In this document: in pieces, positions 25,828 to 37,622 of the stretch
How the letters are laid out: each line of letters begins with the position of its first letter
Numbering within the stretch: the stretch's first letter is position 1
Assembly (NCBI GenBank): GCA_016987375.1
Contig: PJRA01000048.1
Location: 2,188,440 to 2,252,439 of the forward strand
Source: Brachionus koreanus
Lineage: Eukaryota > Rotifera > Eurotatoria > Ploima > Brachionidae
Direction of reading: 5' to 3'
DNA length: 64,000 nt
Program-made: the position numbers and the translations under genes
The notes under the pieces: model-generated
What the model was told of the DNA's origin: nothing
What the model saw: the letters and a program-made list of their open reading frames with translations, nothing else
Database searches by the model: none

Positions 25828-27100
25828 CTATTCTTCATTGAAAGGATAAAATTTATGATCTTTTAAAGATTCAACTCCATATACTCTGTAATTTTGTTCC
25901 AAATTCTTTATATCTTTCATATCTTGTTCCGATAACTCAAAGTCAAAGATCTAATAATTTAAAATAATAATAATTTTTATTTTTATTAAATAATTTACGT
26001 CAGCATTTTGTCTGATTCTTTGGATATTAGAACTTTTTGGTAGAGCAACAATGTTTCGTTGAATACACCATCTTAGACAAACTTGTGCTGGTGTTTTTCC
26101 ATATTTTTTACCAATGTTTACAATTACTGGATTTTCTAAAACAATTGGCAATTCAGGTCTTGATCTTTAATAAAAAAAATTACTTTTAAAAAAATTAAGC
26201 GTTTAAAAATATTTACGTTGATTTTTGAGAGCCCCCTAAAGGCCCATAGGCCGAAACTATTATTCCATTTTTTTGACAAAATTCAACTAGGTTGTCATTC
26301 TGTAAATATGGAGTTACCTCAATTTGGTTGTTAACAGGTTTTATTTCACAAATGTCCAGCACATCTTGAAGCTGTCTGATATTGAAATTACTCACTCCAA
26401 TACTTTTGGCTTTTCCTTCTTTAACAAATTCTTCAAGCGCCTTTAACCAAAAAAAATCGAAACCGAAATAAAAAATTCTGAAATATTACCTTGTATGCTT
26501 CTAAATAATGAATATCTGAATAAAGTCGATTTCCTTGTTCATCTTTGGGAAAAGGTCCCTGGCCAAGATTTTCCTTTGAAAATTTTTAGTTTTACTCCCT
26601 AATTTAAAATTATTTTTCTTTTACTGCAAAGCCCATCGGCCAGTGAACTAATAGTAAATCAACATAAGAAGTTCCTAGATTTTTCAAAATTTCATTTAAG
26701 CATTGTCTAGCAGCATCACGCGAATGAAAAGTATTCCAAATTTTACTTAAATTTTAACTTAGATCCTCAACCAATTTTAAATATTATTAAATTTTACCTA
26801 ACAATATATAAATCTTCTCTTTTTAATAATCCATTTGATTCCTGAATAGCTTCTTTAATGGCTTGGCCAATTGCATCTTCAATATCGTATAACCAAGCAC
26901 CATCTATATGACGATATCCTATTTTAATGGCATATTTAACAGCTTCTATAAAAGTTTTCTTATCTTCAGCGTTCTTTATGAAATATTTCAAATTTGAAAA
27001 AAAAATTCCTTTTAAATCATACTCGAAAAGTTCCTAAACCTATTAGAGGAAACTCAATTCCGTTATTTAGTTTGATATTTTTAATTTCTAGCTTTTCCAT
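25828..27100 (-). CDS. Aldo-keto reductase (AKR1-type, NADPH-dependent)
   Basis: Seven minus-strand exons (27100-27023, 26973-26798, 26745-26625, 26573-26490, 26440-26217, 26164-25999, 25950-25828) give 323 residues, the normal length for the family. PLIGLGTFR marks the first strand. The catalytic tetrad is complete: Asp and Tyr in HIDGAWLY, Lys in VSKIW, His in [20 protein letters not shown] and [10 protein letters not shown] are the usual mid-barrel signatures. [16 protein letters not shown] is the cofactor 2'-phosphate loop. Such enzymes reduce aldehydes, sugars or other carbonyls with NADPH in the cytosol; the substrate cannot be told. The gene is divergent from MDH1B over a 352-bp gap. 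Confidence 0.92.
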
Positions 27101-27452
27101 TTCTTTATCCCTAAATGGTTTGTTTTAAAACCATTTGAATAAATATGAAAAACATTTTAATCACAAGATTCTAATATGCAGTTTTAACTTAACAATTTGA
27201 AATTTTCAATTTTTATCTCAAATATAAAAATTTAAAAGGAACTAATCAATTTAAAACCTTTATTTCTGGTCAATTAAATTTCATATTATGCTACAATATC
27301 TAGGAAAAACAATTTTTTAACTTAAATGTAAAGGTTTTAATAAAAATCTAAACTAAAAAGAGTTTCCATGGTTACTGTTTTTTTTTTCTATATTTCTATT
27401 TTCAATTCTAAATGAAGATCGAAAAATTTATTAAATTAATTTCAAGTTTAAG
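27101..27452. promoter_or_regulatory. Candidate bidirectional promoter between reductase and MDH1B
   Basis: These 352 bp separate two start codons facing away from each other, so both 5' UTRs and promoters must lie here unless there are upstream non-coding exons. I see no clear TATA or initiator signal that stands out from the AT-rich background. Confidence 0.4.
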
Positions 27453-29132
27453 ATGGCAAAATTTGTGATCGCTGGTCAGTTTATTTTTAACAATTATTAA
27501 AAACAAACATTTTATTTAAGTAATCTAGGAAAAGCCAATTGTCCTTATTTCGCTAAAGCTGAATTACTGGGAGATGAGCTTGCCTTGAATCTTCCAGGCT
27601 TTAAGATTCATAAAATTCCAGTAGATCCGGATCATTGGGATGTTGGTTTATTTATGAATAAAAAATTAAATTTTAAATTTGATTTTCAAGACTTGGTTGA
27701 AAGACTTGTGTCAAAAAAATAATTGGAAGCATTCAAAATCACCGATTGTTTGGCGTGAATTGCTTGATCGAGGAGGAAAAGGTATTCTTTTAGGTGATGG
27801 AAACGCTTTTCAAGAATACGCATTGACTTATTATGGAATCAAATGTGAACTCACTAGTGGCGATTTGACAAAAATTGGCACAGAAAATGAAGAGACGTTT
27901 CATATAGTAGAGCAAGAACATAAAAAAGTTTTGGCCTCTATAATTCCATTTAATCTCACTATTTCAAATCCTAAAAGCCCAGCGCTTTATTTCATTATAA
28001 ACGAATTATTGAACGAAAATGTATTTTCAAAAGACATTTTTATTAGATTGTATTGTAAAAATCAAACCGAAAATATTGAAGGAATATTTATGGAAATTCA
28101 AGACCTAGCTAGTCCGCATCTAAGAAGCATCAAAGTTGTTCAAGACCCTGCTGAAGCTTTTAAAGACTGCGATTTTGCGATAATTTTAGATGATTTGGAC
28201 GAAGAAATAGATGAAAAAAACGAGGATGAAGACTTGAAAAAATATAAAAACCCATATATTAGTTTAGCCAAAGCAATAGACCAAAATGCCAAACAAAACT
28301 GTAAAATTCTTATCTCTCCATTTAATTCGCGTAATGAAACATATGCATTGGTAAATTTGGTTAGCAAATATTTAAAAAGAATCAATCCGAAAAAATACCT
28401 TATTGGCAACTCAATGTGTGATGAGATGATTGCCAAGGCTATTGTAGCTCATCGTTTGCGAATAAACCCAGCTTATGTTAGTAACGTGATCGTGATGGGT
28501 CAAAGTTTGTTCGATTCGTTTTACGTTGACTTAACTTATGCCCGAGTTACCGATTTTGATGGAGCCGTATGGGCTAAGACCGGCACTCACTGGCTCAATT
28601 TGATAAGCATGGTTGCCGACAAACAGTGGATAAATAAAGATTTCATTAGTTTAGTTATCGATAGAGGTAATTCTAATTAATTTTATGTTTATTTTTCTAA
28701 ATTGTACTTGTACTTTAGAAAACAGTGTGAGCGAAATGCTAAGGCGAAAATCTATTCTGGTCTTTGCTCAGTCTATTGTAAAGCTGATAAATCTATGGAA
28801 TCTTCCTCATGAAAAAGATACTTCGTTGTATTCAGCTATTGTTTATGCTAAGGGAAATTACGGTATCAAAGAAGATATATTTTTATCAATACCGGTTAAA
28901 TTTGAGAAGGAATCATATTTCTGTATAAAAAATTTCAAAATGAGTGACCAAACTGAATCAGTTCTGGAGGAAATTATCGCTGTAAGACAATTTATTTTTA
29001 AAATCAATTAAAAAAAATAAATAAAATTTATTCAAGGATACCAAAACTAGAATTTCAAAAAAATTCATTGATGATTATTATGTTAAAAATGGACATGATG
29101 TCAAATTAGTTACACCTAAAGTGGTCTATTAA
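27453..29132 (+). CDS. MDH1B: Putative malate dehydrogenase 1B (MDH1B)
   Basis: Five exons (27453-27474, 27529-27641, 27691-28666, 28719-28981, 29037-29132) join in frame to 489 residues. [20 protein letters not shown] is the MDH1B-specific N-terminal extension, followed by [19 protein letters not shown]. The LDH/MDH-like core includes [45 protein letters not shown] and the C-terminal [10 protein letters not shown]. Length and order match animal MDH1B, a divergent paralogue of cytosolic malate dehydrogenase. Enzyme activity of the clade is not established. An acidic insert ([18 protein letters not shown]) sits mid-core. The large third exon of 976 nt is unusual beside the other small-exon genes. 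Confidence 0.9.
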
Positions 29133-29721
29133 GCTACTAATTTTTTTATTAAATTTTAAACTAAAAATAAACTTTACAAGAGAAAAAATTTTTATTTTAT
29201 TTTATGAATTAAATATGATTTAAAAAAAAAATTGATCAAGGAAAATTTTTAATCAGTAAAATTATTGTTCAATTTGAATATTTAAAAAGCAAGAATTTTG
29301 ATAAATTTCTAGCTAATATTTTATTTAGAAATTTAAAAAAAAATATGTCTAAAAAAATTTTTATATTAACCTTAAACTTTACCAGTCCTATTTGATGGAT
29401 GAGCTGAAACTTAAATTTTTTAAATATCTTTAAAATATTTGCTTTTTTTAATTATAAAAGATATTTGAACGATATCTATTTTTATTAAATTCCACATAAA
29501 GAACTCCAAAATTCCTTGAATAAAATGTTCAATTTTTTTAACAGGCAAAAAAAATTCTTTAAAAGTTAATTTTAGATTTTCAAAAATTTATTTCTAAATT
29601 TAACAATAAGCAGAACCAAATGTATTTAAAAGAACTAATATTGAAAATTAAAATTAAATTGAACAAAAAAAAAATTTAGAAATTTAAAAATTTTGAAATT
29701 GAAATCAAAACTCAATTAATC
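29133..29721. other. Intergenic, nothing seen
   Basis: AT-rich spacer between MDH1B and the next reductase-like gene. It has no coding or repeat signature. Both genes are on the plus strand, so it must hold the 3' UTR of one and the promoter of the other. Confidence 0.4.
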
Positions 29722-31252
29722 ATGTCTTCGGAAAAGCAGCAACAGCAACCAAGTCAACACGAAAAGCAAACTACACATCGAACTCAATCGCATCAAGGCA
29801 TTTCCGATCCAACTATCCAATTGTTCAATCGATTAGTAGCCAAGCAAACTCACTGTCTTTTAGGAAGAACTGGTGTCAAAGTTAGCCGTATATGTCTTGG
29901 ATCTTTGAATTTTGGAAAAATCGATTCCAACTTTGGTGAACGTCCTGGACAATTGAGTGAGGAAGAAGCTCACAAAATTTTGGATAGATTTGTTGAATTG
30001 GGAGGAAATTGCATTGACACAGCCGACTTTTTTCCATGGTTTGGTTCGAGCACTGGAGAATCTGAAACTATTATCGGTAATTGGTTACAAAAGTAATCTT
30101 TTGATTTAAAAAATTGAAGCAATAACTGATAAATTTTTCTATTATAAGACAAAATCGTGAAAAAATATTTTTAATCACCAAAGTAAGAATGCCCACTGAT
30201 GCTGATAATGTCAATTCAGGTGGTTTGTCTCGAAACCATATATTCAATTCAATTAATAGCTCGTTGAGAAGACTTCAAACAAACTATATTGATATGTTTA
30301 TTTTAAATGGATTTGATCCAACTGTCAATTTGTACGAAACTGTTCGACATTTGGATGATTTAATCGAACATGACAAAATTAGATATATAGGTGTGTGCGA
30401 CTTCAAAGGATGGCAATTACAAAAATTTATTGATGCTTCCAAGTTGGTTTTTATAATTAAAGTTTATTTGATTAATTTTTTTTAATTTTTAGAGTTCTAA
30501 ACTTACACAAATGTGTTTGCTATATGGGAGAATACAATTTATTAACTCGAGGTTGTGAATGGGAAATAATGGATATTTGCAAGAATGAAAGAATTGGATT
30601 CTTTGCTTATTCACCCTTCAAATAGTTAGATTGAGATTATTTTTAAATTAAAACTGTAAATTTTTAATATCTTAGTGGGTTCTTGACTAGCAAGTGTTCT
30701 GAGGAAAATTTGCCCGAAGGTTCAAGAATAAAAACAGCTTCTGAGCATCCAAGTTTGGCTACAATGGCTGAGTCCTACCAAGAGATGAAGAAAAATCCAA
30801 GCTTTAATGATGTTTTGGATTGTTGTCAAAACATTGCGCAAAAACGTAACTTGTCTTGTGCACAAGTTTGTATCTTATGGGCATTGCAGAAAGGCTTTAT
30901 TACTTCAATTGTTGTTGGATGCAATTCAATCAAAGAATTGGAAGAAGATATGTCGTGCTTGACCAAAGGCTGCTCTTTAAGTGAAGAAGAAATGAATCAA
31001 CTAGAAGAAGCCTCTTTATTTAGAGTACAATATCCTTACAACATTAATTTATCCTCGATTGCTGGAGTCAGAGAAATAGACATTTCTGAATGCTGTGGGT
31101 TTGAGCAATTGTCATTGACTTCACCGGAAAGAACTTACCAGTCAACGAAGCCATCCGAAACACTTCATGAGGCCAAAGGACAATATTTTCCAGAGCAGGA
31201 ATCACTTAAAGAACCCCAAGTCAGATCGGGTGAACAAAAAACTATCAGTTAA
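29722..31252 (+). pseudogene. Divergent aldo/keto reductase-fold gene with lost catalytic residues and a frameshift
   Basis: Four exons (29722-30092, 30149-30442, 30493-30626, 30676-31252) encode an AKR barrel of the large Tas/YajO-like group: HCLLGRTGVKVSRICLGSLN, GGNCIDTADFFPWFG, FLITKVRM, RRLQTNYIDMFILNGFDP, KIRYIGVCDF, and a C-terminal VCILWALQKGFITSIVVG. Of the tetrad, Asp and Lys are kept, but Tyr is Phe (DTADFF) and the His of the usual LHGFD is Asn (LNGFD). In exon 3 the frame breaks at about 30599-30600: the upstream frame ends ...NERIGF, while AYSPFK and exon 4 YGFLTSK need a shift (two bases too many or one too few in a TTTT run). The N-terminus is Gln/His-rich and there is a ~70-residue C-terminal tail. 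It is either a pseudoenzyme with an assembly error or a recent pseudogene. The rest is well preserved. Confidence 0.75.
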
Positions 31253-31914
31253 ACTTGAAAGTTTTCTATTAATTTTTTAAATCTCAAATAAAAATTTTAT
31301 ATGACCAAAAATTTTTTGTTAAAAGTTTTATCTTCTAGTTTTATCTTTTAGTTTTTTAGAATCAATTTATATTAATATTGCCTCTTAAAATATAAATTGA
31401 AATAAGTTTTTAATGTTTTAATGTGGTGTTTTAATATAAAAATTTAATCAATAGCTGAAAAATAATTTCATGGAATAAATAAATTTTTTCTTCCTTTAAA
31501 AATTTAAAAAATAAATTTTTTAAAAAGTTAATTATAACTATATGTTCAATAGTCGAGTGCAAATAGTACTGTCATGTCATCGACAATTGATAAAAGTTTT
31601 TTAATAAAAATTTTAGAACTTGAGTGTCTCCAAAGAAGCCTAGCGGCTTTCATTGGTGAAATTTTTTCCCAATTTAAGAACTTTCATTTCATTTGCGAAA
31701 GTAAGCTTTTTAAGTGCTGAAAACCAGCATACATTAACAGCATTGCATTACAGTTAGCTGAATAAGATTGGTGTACTGAGATGAAATAAATATCAATAGT
31801 TGGGATGATTTATATTCATAAAATAATTGTTTATTTTTACATATAAATTTTGGGTAAAGATAATTACAACATTTTAGTATTAAATTTAATTAGATAAATT
31901 CTTTTATAAGTCTA
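31253..31914. other. Intergenic before MITE copy 2
   Basis: AT-rich spacer. A moderately complex stretch at about 31540-31760 shows no frame or structure I can name. Confidence 0.4.
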
Positions 31915-32135
31915 TTAACACTAGAAGCATCAAACAAGTCAAAATGACTCGTTTGAAAAATTTGTTAATCCTTGTATCTTTTGAATAGATTTTTCAAATA
32001 AATATATAAATTTTGAATTTTATAAATTTTTAAATTTTCTTTAAAAAAATTAAATTCATTTACAAGATTATTATGGTTTTAAAATATTTTGAATTAAAAA
32101 AACATGAAAAAAATGCTTGGTGCTTCTAATATTAA
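31915..32135 (-). mobile_element. MITE family A, copy 2 (221 bp)
   Basis: The left end is TTAACACTAGAAGCATCAAA and the right end TGCTTCTAATATTAA, an inverted terminal repeat of about 15 bp. Next to the left end is a hairpin, CAAACAAGTCA/TGACTCGTTTG. The body matches copy 1 (2163-2400) on the opposite strand. No protein is encoded; a predicted frame crossing the element is spurious. Confidence 0.75.
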
Positions 32136-32639
32136 TGGTCAAAATGCTAAGTTTTTTTAATATAAGATTGATATAAACTGATTGAAAATGTTTTTTATGA
32201 TCTTTACTAAAAGAAGTATTCAGGATCCTAAAAGAATAATATTTATGAAATGATATCAAAGTTATCAAGGGTGTTAAGGGTCTATTAGATTTTAAGATTG
32301 ATCATAATCTAAATTTCTATTAACAAGTTTGTAGCATGTGTTTTGCTGAAAAAAAAGAATGCTAAAAGGTAAAAAACTTATCTTTTTATTTATTACTGTC
32401 CAAGTGCAGTTTTTTAAAACATTTTTCCTACCTTATTTAGATTATTGTTTAATTCTCTTTGAATATATATACAATTTAAATTCATTAATAACTTGAATTT
32501 TCATTTAAATAACGTATTTTAATCCTTAGAAAACTGCAGAAAGCGCATTAAAATGCATGTTTTAAGGCATGATGAAGCAATAAAATAAACTTTTAAACAC
32601 ATTTTGAAATATTTCGGGTAATGGGGTAAAAACGAAAGT

Positions 32640-33010
32640 TATGTGTATAAACATCAAATTGAATATTCAAATCACCATCGATAGAACACAGTTCGAGTGT
32701 CTTAGCGAATTAACTTGCTTACCACCATCAGTTTAATTATGGGAACACAACAGCCCCCTGTCTTTGCTTGACTCCGACTATCATAGTAATCAACCAAATA
32801 CAGCAAAGAAACAAAACTTAAACTTTTCAACACTGGTATATGGTAGCAAATGTTAAGGAATGTTTTAATCTGACACAAAAGGACTTAAAACTTTCCACAC
32901 TGGAATAGAAATAAACTGACCTGACACATGAACACTGAATAAATCTCAAGCTATTAGGTCAATGCAACATGAATAAAAGACTAGGATTTTTTGGACATGA
33001 CTTAGAATGA
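32640..33010 (-). repeat. Less AT-rich non-coding element, possible tRNA-derived SINE remnant
   Basis: This stretch is visibly richer in G and C than its surroundings and has no frame. On the minus strand GTGGTAAGCAAGTT (about 32712-32725) resembles a Pol III A box and GATTTGAATATTC (32661-32673) a decayed B box, about 50 nt apart. Two imperfect direct repeats follow (ACTTAAACTTTTCAACACTGG at about 32817 and ACTTAAAACTTTCCACACTGG at 32883). The SINE reading is a guess; a decayed unknown repeat is equally possible. Confidence 0.3.
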
Positions 33011-33162
33011 AATAAACAGGGATAGCTTATCAAAAATATATTCTTGTAACTGAGATTCAGCGTTATCGAGGCAAAGTAAAATTTTTGATAGTTTTTGATA
33101 ATTTTTCTATAGCATGAGATCGATGATGCATAGTCCTAGAATTGAGCCTCTTTCTTAAGGTA

Positions 33163-33398
33163 TACGGTAACATTTTGAACCGTTTTTGAATATTAAATAA
33201 AAAATTTTCAAAAAAATAGGTAATTTTTTTCCAATTGTTAAAATTGATAGCATAAAAATAATAAGAATTTATTGAAAAACTTCGGAAAGTTGTAATTTGT
33301 TTATAATCTATTTAAATCTATGAATAAAAATTAATTTAAACAAGGAAAAAAACGGAATCACCGAAATATTTTAAAATAGGTTTACCGTAACACTAATA
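33163..33398. repeat. Possible small inverted-terminal element
   Basis: GGTATACGGTAACA on the left faces TTTACCGTAACAC on the right, an inverted pair of about 9-10 bp around a 235-bp AT-rich body with no coding content. With a single copy and no clear target duplication this is weak. Confidence 0.25.
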
Positions 33399-33472
33399 CA
33401 AATTGAAAAAAAAAATACAAATCACAAGAATTTAAATAATAAAGAAAAATATTATATTATATAATTGAATCA

Positions 33473-36456
33473 CTAATAAAGTGTAGCAGCATCTTCATCT
33501 TCTTTTTCATCGCGATCTTCAATAAACTCTTCAACGTCCTCGTCTTTAGTCATTACTTCGCTCTTGTAAACCGCTTCATGTTTACCCAATATTCTGATCA
33601 ATGGTCTCATATTTAGCCACCATTGATGCTTGGGTAATCTGTGCCTGGAAAAGAATTTAATTTATATTTCAAAGCAGAGTTTAATGATAAAATTACTCAA
33701 AGTCTGTTTGATCGATTAAATCAAAGACAGATGTAAATAGAATTTGATTACGACGAATACCAACTACAAGTGATGAATCCTTATCGGACACATAAGGTGG
33801 TTCAGTTAAATTGTCTTAAAAAAAAATTTAGTTGACTTAAAATAAAAAAGTTTTTTTGATAAATTTCATAAAAAAATTTTTTAAAATAAAAAGCTATGCT
33901 ATTAATTAAAAAAGTAAAAATAAAAAGTACTTTCTCTTGCTGTTTTGTTTAGAATTTCAACCATTTTAACCAAAGCCTTATTGCCGAATTTTATACCTAG
34001 ATTTCTATCGAAAGGTGTAGGCACACCTCCCTAATACAAAAAAAAATTAAACCAAAAATTTTAAAATCTATTATTTTTTTGAATTTACTTGTTGCATGTG
34101 ACCAATTATATTAGCACGAGCTGAAAATACGCCTTTACCTTCTTCACTCATTAAATTTTGCATGAATTCACTGGTATAGTGTTTGTTAGCCATTTCGTTT
34201 CTAATTAAAAGACCTCTTTTGAGCTCACTTTTCATCTTTTCTTTTAAATGTCGTACGTCTTCAATAATATCATTAATAGTGAATGGTTCTTCAAAAATGT
34301 AGCTTTGATCAGCACCAGAAGCAAGACCAGCAACTGATGCAAGATATCCGCAATAGCCGCCCATAGTCTCGACCATGAATACTCTCCTTTTTGAACCCAG
34401 AGCTGACTGCTTAATTTTGTCACATATTGTCACTATTTCATTCAAGGCAGTATCACAGCCAATGGAAAAATCACTACCTGGAACATTATTTGAAATTGTG
34501 GCTGGAACACATAACAGAGGAATGCGAAATTCTTCATAGTTTTCTCTTTGTTCACTTAGTTGCAACACTGAAGTAAAAGCTTCAAAACCTCCAACTATTA
34601 ACAAACCTTCAATATTATATTTTTTTAATTTGGCTGCAATAGTAGAAAATCCAATTTTTTTGGCATCTATTCTTTGGCATCCAAGCAAGCTACCACCAAT
34701 TCCTGTCCAACCATACACACTTTTCCATTCAAGCTCTTTTACAAGTCCAGCTGCAAGACCCTCGAATCCGTCCTGAATTGCAAGAACTGTAGAGCCAATT
34801 GAAGCTGCATGACGAACAAAAGATCGAAAAACTGAATTAACACCAGCAGCTGGAGCACCGATATTCATTACAGCCAAAGTGTAATGTCGACTTGAATCGT
34901 CTACTAACAGTTTTGGTTGTAATTTGCTCATTTTGATATATGTTTCTAAATTTCTTTCAAAACTTGCACCTCTAAGTTCAATAGCTTTTCGAAACTCAAA
35001 ATTTGCCATAGCTTTAGCTACAGCTTTAGTACGCTCCACAGCATCAACCAAAGGAATATAACATGGCTGATTACCACTTATTCCGATGACAAAAGGTGGA
35101 CTTTCATCATGTGACATCATTAGAGCCAAGACTGCTTCGGAGCCCAAGCGAGCGCCGAGAACTCGATCATATGCAGAAGTCGCGCCCCCTCTTTGAACAT
35201 GACCCAAAATTGTAATTCTAGTATCAATTTTAAGTCTAGAGGAAATGACCTTTTTTACATATTCAGATGTTATTGGATTTCCGTTTAAGTCACATGCTCC
35301 TTCAGCCAAAATTACAATGTTCAATCTATGTCCTGCTATTCTGTGATACTGTAAACGCTTACATAAATGATCTTCCCTAAAACAAATTTAAGGAAAAAAC
35401 TTAAATTACATTTTTAAATTACCAATTGGGTTCTGGTGGATGCTCTGGGATAAAAATCCAATCTGCTTCTGAAGCAAGGCCTGCTGCTAAAGCTAAATAG
35501 CCACAGTGTCTCCCCATTACCTCCATAACAAAACATCTTTGATGACTAAAAGCAGTAGTCACTATGGCATCAATTGCTTCAATTATTCGATGAAGAGCTG
35601 AATTTGTGCCAACTGTCATATCTGTTCCACAAAAATCATTATCAATAGACCCAACAATTCCTACTACATTCAAATATTTATTATTTTCGAACTCTTCTTT
35701 GGTCAATTCATCTAATAAAAAAATATTTGAGCTTATTTTTTTTAAAGAAAAAAATTTAAAAAAAGAAAACTTTTTTCAACTAATTCTTCCAAAAGAGATT
35801 TCCATTCTTTTTTAAACAGATCTGCTCCAGTCAATGTGCCATCGCCACCAATACACACTAAATTGTTGATACCTGCTTTTGCCAAATTTTTTGCAGCTTT
35901 CAATCGACCTGATCTTTCACGAAATTCAGAGGAACGTGCACTTCCAATCACAGTACCACCCTTAGAATTTTATTTAAATAAAAGTTCTCTAATAATTATT
36001 AATTTTATATTTAATTACCAATCCAACTATACCAGACACACTGGTCCATGTAGCTAGTTTAAAATTTTGTTCTCCATCAATCATTCCTTCGTAACCCTTA
36101 AAATCAAAATTGAATTGAGATAAGAAAATAGATTTGATTTCTTACCTCGTGTATTAGGTAAACATTGCATCCAAGATAAAGTCCCATTCGAACTATAGCT
36201 CTAACAGTAGCGTTCATTCCTTGCGAGTCTCCTCCGCTTGTAAATACACCCAGAGTACGCCCAGAAAATTGATCTTTAGCTACTGGTTTTCCTTCTTGAA
36301 TTCCATTTACATTATGAGATCTCAGTTTTCCACATGGTGCCGATACAGTCTTAAAAATTGAATCATGTTTTATTTAGTCCTGTGACAAATTTAAAATACT
36401 ACTCTGTTTCTTTTGGGTTCTTCTATCGTGAGATGATTTGTTTCGCTCTGACTCAT
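33473..36456 (-). CDS. Pfk: ATP-dependent 6-phosphofructokinase, eukaryotic two-lobed form
   Basis: Nine minus-strand exons (36456-36403, 36349-36146, 36096-36019, 35960-35771, 35711-35423, 35376-34089, 34030-33931, 33814-33697, 33644-33473) join in frame to 830 residues. It phosphorylates fructose-6-phosphate to fructose-1,6-bisphosphate in cytosolic glycolysis. The catalytic N-lobe shows [47 protein letters not shown] (catalytic Asp), [11 protein letters not shown] and [16 protein letters not shown]. The regulatory C-lobe, which arose by ancient duplication, shows [42 protein letters not shown] and [13 protein letters not shown]. The C-terminus has [15 protein letters not shown] and an acidic tail ([20 protein letters not shown]). 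Slightly longer than vertebrate PFK (~780) because of the N-terminal leader and tail. Confidence 0.97.
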
Positions 36457-37622
36457 AATATCTAAATATCAAGAGAAAAAATAAACACTCATTATTAAAA
36501 TTTAAAATTAAATTTTAAAAATCTATTTTGGGAAGATTCTTTTTTGTTGTTATTTTTGTATGAGTGAAACTTTCAGAGTGCTAAATTTAATTACTTTAAA
36601 TTAAAAATTGAATATTTCATTATACATCATTCTAGTTTGAATTTTAAGTTAATTATTCGTTTAAAAAAAATAACAAAAATTGAATAAAATAATCAATAAT
36701 TTAGTATCATAATTTTATTCACTGGTTATAAAACCTCATATCATCATAAAGCAAACATAAATTTGAAATGTCTTTTCTCTTATTTAAATCGTGATGTATA
36801 GAAATCAATATTAAATTTAAAACATTGGTGCACAATGTTGCATGCTCGCATGCCATGATTTCAAAATTTGTACAATACCGTGAAAGTTAAAGGATTTCAT
36901 TTTTTCTAATTTTTGTAACTATAAATCTCTAAAATGAGCTTTTAATCAAATTATAGAAAATGAATATCTTGGACATGAATATTTTATTTTAAATTAAAAA
37001 AAAAACTAAATGAAAATAAAACCTCATATTAAATCATCAAATTTACTGTTCACTCGTATGAAAAGTGATCTGATAAAATTAATAAAAATTCAAAATAAAA
37101 AATTTAAATTTTCTTGAATTTTATCAATTATTTATTCAGGAATAATTTTGAATTCTTCATTAATTTATTTTTTTTTAGCTTTTTTTGATCAAATTGATAA
37201 TATTGACAAGCCTAAATAACAAAACTAAACCAAAAGAAAAAAAGATTAGCTGCTTATTTAATACAATATATAGGGTTTCAACAATAAATGCTACTACTAA
37301 AAAATACCAATCTTTTATACAAATTAGTCATTTTATTTAAAAATCTGTTATATTTGATGAAAATAAAGTTCAACCGGATCAAATTTTTGAGTTTATGTTT
37401 GATTTCCTCCATTTAAAATATTTTCAAAACATGTCAAATCAACTATTCACTAACCTTTCTAAATTTAATACGATAATTCCGCAAAAAAAACTTAAAATTT
37501 TCAATTTAAAGTCAATTAAAATTTTATTATTTAAGTCGGATTTTAAGAGATTTTATTTTAAAAAGTGTAAAATAAAATGAAGAAAAATTGTATTTTTTTT
37601 TTAAAAATAAATTTTCTTTTTT
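36457..37622. other. Intergenic between PFK and SPCS2
   Basis: AT-rich sequence holding the presumed PFK promoter and the SPCS2 3' end. A short frame at 37395-37580 is low-complexity and not supported. Confidence 0.4.
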
